Assembly: GCF_000149955.1 (NCBI RefSeq)
Contig: NC_030995.1
Location: 1,240,001 to 1,304,000, forward strand
Direction of reading: 5' to 3'
DNA length: 64,000 nucleotides
Origin: Fusarium oxysporum f. sp. lycopersici 4287
Lineage: Eukaryota > Ascomycota > Sordariomycetes > Hypocreales > Nectriaceae
A program made the translations under genes and the position numbers. Below are positions 22,129 to 34,182 of the stretch, piece after piece. Within the stretch, counting starts at the first letter, position 1. Each line of letters opens with the position of its first letter. The notes beneath the pieces are model-generated. The model was not told the origin of the DNA and did no database searches. It saw only the letters and a list, made by a program, of their open reading frames with translations.

Positions 22129-25100
22129 CTTGGCTTCCGCTATTCCTGCCAAGCCAAGTCGTATTTTTAAACGAAAATGCATGATAATCACTAAGAGATC
22201 CATTACGCCCAGACACTAGATCATGAATAAACACAAGATGCATGTAATCAGAGGCGGCTGGGCGAACTTGGCGGAGCTTGTGCATCGTTGATCTGGGGTA
22301 GGCTGTTGATAGATGCGGCCAAGTGACAGCACCCGGCCGCCAAGAGAGTTTCTTATCAGAACGACATCCGTATTTATTAGTCAGAAGCTTGTTTCTTGGC
22401 TGGTTGGGATAGCTACAACATACATACATTGATAGAGCCTTGGTAATAGTCTTGGCCAGCAGTGACTCCACCTGCTTGAGGTTTTGTGTCGGGGACAGTG
22501 ACAAGGTACTGGCGGTAGCCTTATGGAATCACAATATTTATCTAGGGGTGCATTACTAGAAAGTACTAAAAATATGTTAACCTGAAGTAAGTGGGATAGT
22601 GAAGTGACTTCTGAGCCAGGATTGTACGGCATGCAACGCGTTTAGTAAAGAGGTTAGGCTGAAGCCTTAATCTTAAGTTGTTAGCTTCATAAGTGATAGA
22701 CGGTATGAACTCCATTGTGTGGCGAATCTGATCTGATTTAATTATCTCCATTAAGCTTCAACGGTCTCGACTCTATCTCTTGGTTCGGTGCCAATCTGCC
22801 AACTTCCGCGTTTCTAGGCTTAGCATCAGATACGGTACAATCCCCCACCAAAGTCCTTGGCTGCATCTAATGCTGTAACACCTCAGGCGTAATAGGGAGT
22901 GATTGCCGTAAAATACGGCCAGTTTTTCACTGTGCATCAATGCCTGCTTAGGTGCTTGGCAAGCTGCAAGCCAAGTCACTGGCTGGTTTAAGCTACGACT
23001 TCACGGAGCGGAACTTGGCTAAACGGCATTAGATCTTGGCAAGCTATTTGAGTGGACGATCATTCCGAGATCTTATCGGTTATTAATATTATATCCAGGA
23101 TGTTTACGGAATCTGACCGTTGAGAAAAGAAGCAAATTGATCATTGCTAGCTGTCGATCTCAAGCGGTCGCGGATTAGAGTCGCCTTAGCCGCCGTTATA
23201 AATGTAACTCGCTCGGACACAGGATACGAAGGCCTGCATTATCTAGTTCTGGTCACTGTCTCACAGACTACTGCACAAAGCGATGAGCAGCCGTTTTTTC
23301 CATATATGCACAGAGTACAAAAACATCACGAATGGGGGTTGCCCGGGGAAAACGCGGGGTCTGGGGTCACAAAGTGTAAGCCATGCGCAAAAGCAAAATG
23401 AGGTCCTCAACAAACCAATTGATCCCTACCAGTCTCATATTGTTTCTTTTCCCACTAACGAGAAATTAGTTGCAAGAGATCAGACATTTCAGCAGTGATT
23501 CCCCTGCTCCGGTGAACCAACCGGGGGTTTTAATAGGAGTAGGCTCGATACCTTGTATCCTTGGTATCACTTATTGTGTCTTTGTAGCTCAAAAAGCAAC
23601 CATAGTGGAAATTTTGGTCATTAATACTCCAAACCAAGGCAACCTTGATCTCAACACTAAACGCTTAGAGATTACGCTTCAGCATCACCGCTTGCGTTGA
23701 AATGGTCCTGGTCAGCACGGCTGCATTTCACGCAATGCCTCAAAGAATGCCTAATGGTTAAATTTGCTGCTTATGCTCACCGATAAGTCACACAACCGGA
23801 GATGTGCAGGACAGGTCGGCCATCAAGATGCTCCTCGTTGGTCGCTCGGCGTTTGGACCGCGCATGCCGAGTGCTGAGGCCCGAAGCCGCCACTTCGGCT
23901 GTGCCAAGCCTCAACGGAGCGGAAGGTGGATCACCGCGGCGGAGCACGTGACTCGTACGACTTTTGTCTTGGCATCAAGGGAGCGGAGGTGGGTACGGAG
24001 GCGCAGGCCGAGGCGGAGGAAACTGGGGCTCCGGAGAGGCCGGGAAAGTATGAAGGCACATGGGCATCAAACGTGAAGAAATGTGGAACTTTTTATAGTT
24101 GACAGGAGATATGAGCCCATCGGGAAGTCAATCAAGAGCCTTTTCGAAGAAAGAGAATAAAGAAATAATTCACATCGAAATGATGGCAGCAAAGATCGGG
24201 GGTGCAAACTCTGCTTTATCAGTGCGGCATGTCTTACCACTAATCATAATACGAACAAACCCGATCCAAGAGAAGAAAGAAAAAATAGGCGACTTTTTGG
24301 CAAGCATTCTTTCTGTTTCTCGACGTAACATGAACTGAACACACGGCCTGCCAAGACAAGAAGTGCTGTCACTATTGGACAATGGGCCCAGAGAGTGTGG
24401 ATCAGGTGATATGATTGATTTTGAGTAGCCGATAAGCTTAGCGCAAGTGCCCAGAACCTTAAGCAACATAAGCGCAAGGTTAGTTAGTCCTAGAGGAGGA
24501 GCCGACAGGGTGTGGCGATCCAACAGGCCAATGGACAGAGTCCAAAGTCTACAGCCAAGCCAGCCTCTTAACTTGTTCCAGAAACGAGTGTCTCTGCCAA
24601 GGGCTCTCATTTCATGCTGTTTTTCTTTCTTGTTACCCTCCATGCCAGATGCAAAATCCCCCACGGAAGATGCAGAGATACCTAAACGCAGAATCGATCA
24701 GAACATCGATTTTGTTGGATTGTCAGAAGATATGTGGGGGTGCAGAGCTCGATAGTTCGGCGTATCTTGACTTGAAGGTCCGAGGATTGATTGGATACGC
24801 GTCATTGGTCAAGCGCCAAGAGCCGCCAAGATGAAGTTGGCCCTTTGAGGTTATCACGACGACCGCTAACCCTAGGCGCCAAGATGTGATGAACCAGCTG
24901 AACCTTGATACAGACATTCTTGCCTTCGGCGAGATGGTGGTTTTTCGAGCAATCACTAGCTTGTGCTTTTTCCTTGGCTCTCTCGTCTTGGCTAAGATGG
25001 CATGGCATGGTCGAGTACCGGTTGATACTCTCGGATGGTGGTGGAATGCCGAATGAGCTTTCAGAACGAGTAAGAGAGCTGCAAAACATAGCATCCATGG

Positions 25101-26274
25101 TTCAGTGGGCACGATTGGAGTTTGAGACAAGAGATGGGCATCTCGTTAATAACAGTGTTGCATTGGTCATGTTTGGTATGCTGCCATGGCTCTAACAGAT
25201 AGCTATGACCATGCTCGCATTGCAATCGAGGCCATGTGTCAACGGTTAGCTTAGCCATGACGATGGATGCCCGTTGAAACAACCGGTCCATGATGATCAA
25301 GAGACCAGGGGAATGTCCGAAAATGCTTGTTGGAGAAGTGCTGTAAATTTGACAGACGCCGCTCTAGACGCTGACCTCGTGAGAAGCGAGAGGATCCATG
25401 ACCGCCGCGACCATGCGACAATCCAAGTCTGCAATGCACACCAATGACCTCACCTCTCAATTGTAACAAGAGCAGCAAGATTTCTCTTGTCGCGCAGTCT
25501 ATCCTCCGTCTTTGCACCCATTGCACGTTTGTGCAACACGCCAAGCTGCCAAGACGCCAGGATCCCCACTACACACACCACCAAACAGTCTCACGATACG
25601 ATACGCTACTTTATCATTTTACCGGCCTGTGTTTTTATTTGGGGTTTTGGGATGGTAACGCGACTGGGGTCTGGAGATGATAGAACCTGGAAGAAAAGCA
25701 CCGAGAGATTGAGAAGAAATTTGCGACATACTTCCAGGTCCTGGTGCTGCATCCAAGCTTACACAGTTACATAGACTGAAGACTGAGTATAGAAAGACCT
25801 CTATCGATGGTAGCACGACAGTTGGAGCGTAAAATACGGTCCATCACTGGAATTGACGTCACGGGGCCGTCCGTTTCGTTTCCTCTCCGTTCCGGGAACG
25901 GCCGTCAACGATACGGCACCTGATTTATAGGAACACACCACAACTAAGGTAGGCTAAATTCACTAAGAAAGTAGCACTGCATTTGCAGGCCGAGGGGAGG
26001 CTCAACACCTGTCTACAGGGGTTTATGGGGGGAGTGTGTGGGGAAAATAGCGAACTCTCCAAGTCCGGTGGCGGATGTAAACCGCTGCTCAGGTTCGGGT
26101 TCGGGATGGGACCAACGCCAAGAAATCCCGAGCCTGGCAACGACTCAGGTCCGCGATAACATGAGCAATTGCGTTGCTCTCATGGGCCTTTTTCTAATTA
26201 TGACGGTACTATTGTTTCTTGAGATTTCTCCCTCCCTCAACTATATATGACCTCGTCCCCCGCACCCCGCCAAG
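22129..26274. promoter_or_regulatory. Cluster of PacC-type GCCAAG/CTTGGC hexamers
   Basis: By eye I count 27 copies of GCCAAG or its complement in 4.1 kb; about two are expected by chance for a 6-mer on both strands. Positions include 22129, 22148, 22153, 22267, 22318, 22339, 22395, 22451, 22856, 22955, 22970, 23014, 23035, 23903, 23968, 24350, 24554, 24596, 24825, 24835, 24878, 24973, 24987, 25540, 25548, 26117 and 26269. GCCARG is the core site of the alkaline-pH regulator PacC, and ENA-type sodium pumps are typical PacC-activated genes. Several sites are close pairs (5-12 bp apart). Function as PacC sites is an inference. Confidence 0.55.
25887..25901. promoter_or_regulatory. Inverted repeat CCGTTCC-G-GGAACGG
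   Basis: A perfect 7-bp inverted repeat with a one-base centre, about 630 bp before the ENA start codon, inside a GC-rich patch. It could be a dimer-binding site. No specific factor is recognised. Confidence 0.35.
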
Positions 26275-26530
26275 GTCTATTTCCCATAAACTCCAAAGTT
26301 ATCAATCACATACGCCGATTGTTCTCTAATCGTACAGATAACATTTACCCATTCATGCCTTGAATCTAATTCCTTAATTATCACTCTTTTATTCGTCGAT
26401 GAAGTTCAAGTAGTCAATCGACTCTTGTATACAGCGCCAACCAGAGCATAGGGCACACAAACAACAGTTTAAGCTCTCTTCTCGCGCCTTTTCATACAAA
26501 TCCTGGTCGCCAATCTTCATTCCATCGACC

Positions 26531-29500
26531 ATGGCGGCCGAGTACCCCAAGCACCCGTTCCTCCTCACAATTGAGGAGACGGCGCAAGCTCTCGACACCA
26601 GCATCGACAAGGGCCTTACCAGCCAACAAGTGGCTGAAGCTCAGCAAAGATATCCCAAGAATGAGCTCGACGTGGGCGGTACAGTACCATGGTACAGTAT
26701 TTTGACCAAGCAGCTGCTCAATGCCATGATCATTGTAAGTGGCATTCCCCTTCAAACTCAATTTGCCAAACTAACCCGCCACAGGTTCTGGCATTTGCCA
26801 TGGCTCTCAGTTTCGGTATCAAAGATTACATCGAAGGTGGTGTGCTTGTCTTTGTTATCGTCCTAAACGTCACCATTGGTTTCTGGCAAGAGTACCGCGC
26901 GGAGAAGCGCATGGATGCTCTCCGAGCTCTCTCCTCTCCTAGTGCCATGGTTCTTCGCGATGGAAAGACTCAAGTTATTTCCAAGTAAGTATTTACCACG
27001 CAGAACCAAAACTTTACTCGAAACTAATCAATTGCACAGCCCCGAAGTCGTTCCCGGTGACATCGTCCTTCTCAAGATGGGCGACACCGTCCCCGCCGAT
27101 CTCCGTCTCTTTGAAGCCATGAACCTTGCTTGCGAGGAAGGTCAACTTACTGGCGAATCAATCCCCGTCGAGAAGATTACTGATAACAATATCACCGCTC
27201 CCGGAACCGAGAAGCCTGTCGAGTCCGAGGATGAGATCGGTATTGGTGACCGTGTCAACATGGCTTATGCCACCACCGTCGTCCGAAAGGGCCGTGGTCG
27301 TGGTATTGTTACTGCTACTGGTATGTCCACCGAGGTCGGTAAGATTGCTGCCTCTACTTCCAAGAAGACTCGCAAGGCTGGCCGATCTATGAACTACAAG
27401 AAGTACGGAAAGCGGCAACCCTTTGTTGGTGCTTCCAAGCGAACTTGGGATGTTATCGGCAAGTTCTTGGGCCTCACCGAAGGAACACCGCTCCAGCGAA
27501 AGCTTTCCGCTCTTGCTTACGTCCTCTTCGGTTGTGCTATCATTCTCGCTATCGTCGTGTTTGCCGTCAACAAGTTCGACATGAAGAACGAGGTCATTAT
27601 TTATGCGACATCTCTTGGTATCGCCATTATCCCCGAGTCCCTGGTGGCTGTCTTGACTATTACCATGGTCGTTGCTGTTACTGTCATGCGAAAGGCCAAT
27701 GTCGTTGTCCGTGATCTTTCCGCCCTCGAAGCTCTTGGAGGTGTTACCAACATTTGCTCTGACAAGACTGGTACCCTCACCGAAGGAGCTATGATTGTTC
27801 GCAAGGCCTGGATCCCCTCTTCTCATATCTACACTGTTCGCGACTCTCAGAGCCCCAACGATCCCACCAAGGGTCGAGTTACCTACTCCAAGCAAAACGA
27901 TGAGCCCGAGGAGAAGGAGGCCCCTCGTGACTACGATCGCGAGCGCAGTGCCGCTGTCCTCAAGTTCGATGTCCCCGATGAGAAGCTTAACCAGAACAAC
28001 GCCCAGCCCAAGAAGCCTGAGCCCGAGGTTGAGTGCGAGATGACTGATGAACTTCAGGCTTTCTTGCTTTCTTCCGCTCTTTGCAACTTGGCTACTGTTC
28101 GATACGATGATGAAGAGGAGAAGTGGCAGGTTACTGGTGAGCCTACCGAAATTGCCCTTCAGGTCTTCACCCACCGCTTCAACTCTGGAAAGAAGACTCT
28201 CGAGGGTGAAGGCTGGAAGCAAATCGCCGAATTCCCCTTCGACAGCTCTATCAAGCGAATGTCCGTCATCTACGATGCCCCAGAGGGTGCCAAGGGTTCC
28301 ATTATCGACACTGCCAACTCAATGGTCTTCACCAAAGGTGCTGTCGAGCGTGTCTTGGATCTCTGCGACTACGTTGGCACTGGACCTGATCAGCAGCCCA
28401 TTACCGATGAGCTCAAGGAGAGTGTCCTCGAGCAGATGAACAGTCTCGCTTCCCAGGGTCAACGTGTTCTGGCTATCGCCTACCGTCCTTGGGATGGTCG
28501 TTTCACCGCCAAGCAGGCCTCTTCTCCCGCTGAGGATGAGAAGCTTCGAACTGAGGTCGAGCAGGGTCTTATTCTACTTGGTCTTGCTGGTATCTACGAT
28601 CCTCCTCGCCGCGAAACTAAGCCCTCTATCGCCGAGTGTTCCAACGCTGGTATCCGAGTTCACATGCTTACTGGTGATCACCCTGAGACTGCTAAGGCCA
28701 TTGCCAAGGAAGTCGGTATCATTCCGAAGAACCTTAGTATTCTACCTGATCACGTAGCCAAGTCCATTGTTCAGAAGGCGACCGATTTCGACAGAATGAC
28801 CGACGAGGAGATTGATGCTCTCGAGGAACTTCCTCTAGTTATTGCCCGTTGCGCTCCTGACACCAAGACCCGCATGATCGACGCTCTCCGTCGTCGTGGT
28901 GCCTTCATGGCTATGACTGGTGATGGTGTCAACGATGCCCCTTCTCTGTCTCGTGCCGATGTTGGTATTGCTATGGGTTCCGGATCTGATGTTGCCAAGT
29001 CTGCCTCCAAGATCGTACTTACCGATGATAAGTTCAACTCCATTGTCGCTGCTATCCGCGAGGGTCGTCGCATGTTCGACAACATCCAGAAGTTCGTCCT
29101 CCATCTCCTAACTTCCAACGTTGGTGAGGTTATCCTCTTGGTTTGCGGTCTTGCTTTCGTCGACGACAGTGGCTTTTCCGTGTTCCCTGTCTCGCCTCTT
29201 CAAATTATCTGGATCAACATGGCTACCTCTTCATTCCCTGCCTTCGGACTCGGTCGCGAGCAGGGTGCTCAGGACATCATGCGCAAGCCTCCTCAGGATA
29301 AGAAGCGCGGTGTTTTCACCAACCAGATCATCATCGACATGATTGTCTACGGTATTATCATGGGTGCTTGCACAATGTGCACTTTCGTCATCATCGTCTA
29401 TGGTGCCAACGGCGGCAACCTCGGCTTCGAGTGCAATCAGCGATACTCCGAGGAGTGTATCCCCGTGTTCAAGGCTCGCGCTGCTACTTTTGCTGAGCTG

Positions 29501-30013
29501 ACATGGCTGATCCTCATCTCTGCCTGGGAGTTCAAGAGTCTGCGCCGCTCCGTCTTCCGCCTTAACCCCGACGACGACAGCAAGTTCCCCGTGTTCAAGG
29601 ACATCTACTCCAACCGCTTCCTCTTCTGGTCCGTTATCATTGGCGGTCTCTCCGTCTTCCCTGTTGTCTACATTCCCGTCCTTAACCACAAGTTCTTCAA
29701 GCACACTGGCATCACTTGGGAGTGGGCTCTGGCCGTTGGCTTCACTGTTGTGTTCGTTGCTGGCATTGAGCTCTGGAAGATGACCAAGCGACACTTCCAC
29801 CTTCTTGAGGACGCTCCTGTCCGACGTGGTGTTTGGGGCCAGGGTGGTGAAGACGGTGGTCGCCTTGCTCGAACTATGTCTCTGTCCAGCTTCAAGACCT
29901 GGGCATCTTTCTCTCGAAAGGACACTGGCGAGTCTCTCGGAAAGCGAAGCACCTCTCGTGGGCCTACCGATCGACACATTGTGCCTCAAGGCCTTGCAGC
30001 CACCGAGGCCTAA
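26531..30013 (+). CDS. ENA1: ENA-type sodium/potassium-exporting P-type ATPase (P2D/IID)
   Basis: Plasma-membrane pump that exports Na+, Li+ or K+ with ATP and is needed at high salt and alkaline pH. Exons 26531-26734, 26785-26984 and 27040-30013 (introns 50 and 55 nt) give 1125 aa, normal for ENA proteins. The phosphorylation site CSDKTGTLT, the TGES actuator loop (QLTGESIPVEK), the nucleotide-domain MLTGDHPETAKAIA and the hinge MTGDGVNDAPSL are all present. Hydrophobic pairs surround these domains as expected for ten membrane helices. The IID subfamily marks are the IPESLVAVLT helix 4 and the long basic insert before helix 3. Codon use is strongly biased (GCC, ACC, GTC, CTC), which suggests high expression. 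It lies downstream of a long region dense in PacC-type hexamers, consistent with alkaline induction. Confidence 0.97.
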
Positions 30014-30322
30014 TCTTATGATTTGCATCTCTGATGATAAAAACATTTAAAAGGGGGTGAGGGTAGTTTTCGAATATGTGGTCTCATGAACTGAAGAATA
30101 TTTTGGACAGATGGGAAGGATCATGACGAATCTTAATATTGCATGTTACATTGATATCACTTCTGCTTTTAGTTGCATTATTCCGCCCTGATAGAGGGTA
30201 TAGATATCCCGCTGCCCAGCCACAGAATGCTGGTGCAAATGAATTACATTGTCACTGAATCTTTTTTGTCCTGTGTGATGTCTTGGAAATCTTTCAGTGT
30301 CTTTTATTCATTAATCTATCCT
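30014..30322. other. Intergenic between convergent genes
   Basis: 309 bp between the 3' ends of the ENA ATPase and the glucanase gene, so two terminators and no promoter. No gene is seen. Confidence 0.5.
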
Positions 30323-31324
30323 CTACATAATTGTTTTAACCACAACAGCCAGCACCACAGCCAACAGACCCACGCTGGGTAAACTCACTTTCGAATGCGA
30401 AGCATTGTTCTCACCAGTCGTGTTGAGTCCCAAGTATTGAGCACCAATGGTTGTCAGACCACCACTATTTGACAGGAAGGCGGCGTTAGGGCCAACATTG
30501 GATACATCTGAGCGAAAGGCGCCGAAATAGGTGTATCTCCCAATGAAGGCTGACTCGTCGAACCATTTAAGAGTCTGCTTGAAGAATTGTTCTGTCGGTT
30601 GAGGGTCTTGGTGCGCGTAGGCGTATTCTGTCACCCATATAGTAGAGTTGGGCCACCTATCAATAATCTGTTAGCTTGAGTATGTGTTATAAACAGGAGA
30701 GACATACTCGGCAAGACGTTCACCAATGTGAGAGGCAAGGCCTTCAAAGTTGTCGTACCAATGCACAGGCAGATAGTCCCATGTGCAGTTTCTTTTAGGC
30801 CCATCTTGACTCTTGATCGCGGAGCAATTGCCTAAGAACTGCTTGAGCCATGGCATGCTACCCCATCCACCTGTACAAGCAGGAAGACCCAACTTTACAC
30901 CCATCTCACCCAGGGGCTCAAAGTTCGCGACCCAAGCCTCGGCAGCGACCTTTGGGTCGAGATTGCTTCCCCCCACATCGTTGCCAGCATCGGGTTCATT
31001 GAATCCCAAGACATGCGTGATGTTGACCCCATCTTCTATGAGGCTCTTGACATTTTGCAGGAATGTCGTATCGCTTGAGTCGAGTCCTACACCCCACATC
31101 ATAGGTACGAACTCGAACTGTTCTTGAGGAACATCCTTATATACAGCAGAGGGCTTGTCTCCATAGTTGTAGTACCAGGTGATATCGCTGCCGTTCTGGA
31201 CCCAAATTTTGTCGTCCTGAGGTTTCTCGGTGTTGGGAACGAAGCAAAGCCCTCTCTTATGATCGCGGGTGGCGTACGAGAGACCGGCTAGCATGAGAGC
31301 CAGGAGATGCTTTGACAAAGTCAT
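30323..31324 (-). CDS. GPI-anchored GH128-like endo-beta-1,3-glucanase (Asl1 family)
   Basis: Predicted cell-wall glycoside hydrolase of the Asl1/GH128 type, acting on beta-1,3-glucan. Exons 31324-30708 and 30656-30323 around a 51-nt intron give 316 aa. The N terminus is a signal peptide (KHLLALMLAGLSYATR). The domain shows KRGLCF at the first barrel strand, the acid/base Glu in GFNEPDA, the nucleophile Glu in WVTEYAYA, and YLPVHWYDN, all standard for the family. The C terminus ends in a Ser/Asn-rich linker and a hydrophobic tail (SVGLLAVVLAVVVKTIM), a typical GPI-attachment signal. The enzyme is therefore likely held at the plasma membrane or wall, where it would remodel glucan. It is convergent with the ENA gene. 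Confidence 0.93.
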
Positions 31325-32771
31325 GCTCTTGTTTGATCGTAAAGTATGTTTTGAGTAATAGCTGTGGTTGATTCAAGAGAAAGGAGAGGTAACAAGCCAG
31401 GTTCCAAAGGCTGGGTGTCTCGAATGGAAAAGTTGGGACTGTTCTTCTCAGCTTCTAACGGTCCACTGGCGTTGCCTGATGTTCTGTCCCAGTGGCGGTT
31501 AAGTTAAACACAAATTGGCACAGGTAAGTATGAAAAGAAAGTATGAATGTTCAGCTTCAGCAGATTATCAGAAAGATTGTCAATAAAAGGGAGTGACGAG
31601 TCAACAAAGGACAACAGAGATCGCAGTCATAAGGAGGAGAACGAGAAGAGGCGCGGCCTCGAGTTATGAGGAAACATCCAGCAAACATTACATTCCATAA
31701 CTGTTCTTCATCCATCAAATAACCTGGACAGCTTGTAAGCGGTGGCTTCTCGAAAGTCGCCGAAAATGGATATAGTATGAAGCTATCCGATCTACTGGTT
31801 GGTTTACATGGCCGCATCTGGAAAATAGTCTGTCAAGCCAGGGTCCAGACGTTCAGAAACTAGGGACTTCCGAGACACGCTCTATAGAATCCAGCGCCCT
31901 TATTGGATCATCGTGATGATCCAGGAACAAGCGCGGCACTACGCCACGTTCTCGTGGGTTAAATACCCGTCAGAATCGATATAATGAAGACTGGACCAGG
32001 TTGGTGGACCCATTTTCATCTAAGAATGGGCTGGCGTTGGGATGCCAACCCCATGCTTCACATCATGGGCGCTTGCTCTTCACTGTTTTAGCCTGTGCTC
32101 AGTCTTCCTCAAGAATGTCAGAGAATGACACATAACGAAGAGAGTTGAAAAGTTCGTAAAGCATGAACTAGAAGAAAAACGCCATGGAAAGTGAGAATCA
32201 TCTGTTGAGCCAACTGCATGTTGAGTTTTTCTTTGCATTCCAGTCCTTTTTGACGGTGAATTTGGTAGCATGACTTCTCAAAGCAGAAGATGCTGTCCAG
32301 TCGAAGCGACATTGTGTACAGAGCGTATAACGCGCAGATTTAGGGACAATTAAATACTGACATCATGACTAATAAGCAATAATCGAAGTCCGGGATCTTT
32401 TCATGAGATATTTGCCATGCCGAGATAGCTAAGGACGGCTTTTTCTGACAGGGCTGTTGGTGTGTTAGTGGAATTCCATCGCTTCTCGCCGAGGTCCCTG
32501 ACATTATGTCATCAATCTGCCTTATGTAATACACCGAAACCTCGGGAAGTGGTCAGTCTCGAAGCGCTACCTCGGCTTAACCCCACACATTTGGATGCGC
32601 CGTCGCAAGTACCGCTGCAGCTTCCGTCAATGTTTACCCCAGACCCCTCCCATGATGGACTTCGCCTCGGCATCTTTTTCTCCTATTTTAAAGCCAACTG
32701 CGCTGTCGCCTCAACTTCATTATCCAACCTGACACACAAGTTTTGTCGATTCACAGCACAGAATATACGCA
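31325..32771. other. Divergent intergenic region, glucanase / thiolase
   Basis: 1.45 kb upstream of both genes. Four CCTCGG/CCGAGG boxes lie in the last 300 bp (separate entry). The remaining sequence contains only short unconvincing ORFs; no repeat or RNA gene was recognised. Confidence 0.5.
32489..32670. promoter_or_regulatory. Four FarA/FarB-type CCTCGG boxes
   Basis: CCTCGG or its complement occurs at 32489-32494, 32540-32545, 32570-32575 and 32665-32670, the last about 100 bp before the thiolase start codon. CCTCGG is the core site of the fungal fatty-acid-responsive regulators FarA and FarB, which induce peroxisomal beta-oxidation genes. The match to the downstream gene's role makes a functional site cluster likely. 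Confidence 0.7.
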
Positions 32772-34182
32772 ATGGCCGCTGAACGTATTGGTTCCATCAT
32801 CAAGCACCTGGCCCCTGGGTCGGCGCTCAGCAGCATGTGAGTGGCGATCGCCCGAACAAATCATTGTTACTGAAACTAACAATACCATGATAGTCAAGCG
32901 AAGAACCCCGATGACATTGTTATCACCCTCGCTGCCCGAACCCCTCTCACAAAGGCCAAGAAGGGTGGTTTCAAGGATACTTCTCTCGAATACATGGTAT
33001 ATGCTCTGCTCAAGGAGGTTCGGGAACGATCAAACCTCGACCCTGCCCTTGTTGAGGACATCTGCCTTGGAAACGTATGTCGCAATCCCATGAGCCAAAT
33101 CGAACTCTCCTAATTGATGATCAATAGGTCTCCGATGCCAAGGCTGCCTACAAGGTTCGCGCCTCTGCTCTCGCCGCTGGCTTCCCCAACACCGCCGGTG
33201 CTTCTTCCGTCAACCGATTCTGCTCTTCTGGTCTGAAGGCCACCGCCGATATCGCCCACTCCATTCTCAATGGCTCCATCGAGATCGGTATCGCTATGGG
33301 TGCTGAACAAATGACCATTGGAGGCGATGCGCTCGAGAAGCCTTTCGACGAGGCTGTTACATCACAAAGCCAGGAGTCCGTGGATTGCATGCAGCCCATG
33401 GGTTGGACCAGCGAGAATGTCAGCAAGGACTTTGGCGTCACCCGCGATGTGATGGACAAGTACGCGGCTGAGAGTTTCCAAAAGGCTGAGGCGGCGCAAA
33501 AGGCTGGTTTGTTCGCCGATGAGATCGTACCCATCACCACCAAGGTCAAGGGCCCCGATGGTCAGGAGAAGGAGGTTACTCTTACCCAGGACGAGGGTAT
33601 CCGACCAGGCACTACCGCTGAGAGCCTCGGCAAGATTCGATCTGCTTTCCCTCAATGGGGTGGAGCTACAACTGGTGGCAACGCCAGCCAGCTTACTGAC
33701 GGAGGTAAGTTTATTCTATTCGATTTGGGGCGCCTCTCGCTAACATTCTTGCAGCTGCCGCCGTGTTGTTGATGAAGCGATCTACAGCCCTCAAGTTGGG
33801 CCAGCCTATCATGGCCAAGTATGTTGGTTCTACCGTCGCTGGCCTTGCCCCTCGCATCATGGGCATTGGTCCCAGCATTGCCATCCCGAAGCTTCTCACT
33901 CAGCACAACATCTCGCTTGACGATATCGACGTCGTTGAGATCAACGAGGCCTTTGCTTCTATGGCCGTTTACTGTCAAGACAAGCTTGGTCTGACATCAG
34001 ACAAGCTCAACCCTCGTGGTGGAGCTATCGCTCTTGGTCACCCACTGGGCGCTACAGGTGCTCGACAGATTGTTACAGGCCTTTCTGAGTGCAGGCGGCG
34101 AAAGAAGAAGATGCTGTTGACCAGCATGTGCATTGGTACAGGCCAGGGCATGGCCGGTCTGTTTGTCAACGAGCAGGTCTAA
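32772..34182 (+). CDS. Peroxisomal 3-ketoacyl-CoA thiolase
   Basis: Last step of peroxisomal fatty-acid beta-oxidation: it cleaves 3-ketoacyl-CoA with CoA to acetyl-CoA and a shortened acyl-CoA. Exons 32772-32836, 32894-33074, 33128-33704 and 33755-34182 (introns 57, 53 and 50 nt) give 416 aa, the usual length. A PTS2 import signal RIGSIIKHL is at residues 5-13, which fixes the start at 32772. The acyl-accepting Cys is in NRFCSSGL, the catalytic His in GHPLGATGA, and the proton-shuttling Cys in CIGTGQG; EINEAFAS is also present. The family also includes yeast Pot1/Fox3 and mammalian ACAA1. FarA/FarB-type boxes upstream fit fatty-acid induction. Confidence 0.97.

Larger units (their letters stand above)
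21470..26530. other. 5 kb gene-free region upstream of the ENA ATPase
   Basis: No ORF in any frame resembles a known family; the longest (22052-22504 minus, 24170-24664 minus) lack codon structure and conserved motifs. The stretch is unusually long for a compact ascomycete genome. Its main visible feature is the dense GCCAAG/CTTGGC hexamers described in the next entry. The last 500 bp should contain the ENA core promoter and 5' UTR. Confidence 0.55.

Noticed and set aside
22052..22504. 150-codon minus-strand ORF in the ENA upstream region
   Set aside because: No family resemblance and no neighbouring exons with splice sites. It overlaps the hexamer-rich region and looks like chance.
24170..24664. 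164-codon minus-strand ORF
   Set aside because: Low-information sequence without domain, signal or conserved motif; no promoter or intron structure.
27158..28222. 354-codon minus-strand ORF inside the ENA gene
   Set aside because: Antisense shadow of a strongly codon-biased coding exon; its Gly/Ser/Asn-rich content has no domain.
31960..31985. Possible tRNA-like segment around GTGGGTTAAATACCCG
   Set aside because: Only one short hairpin; no A/B boxes, anticodon stem or acceptor stem could be built.
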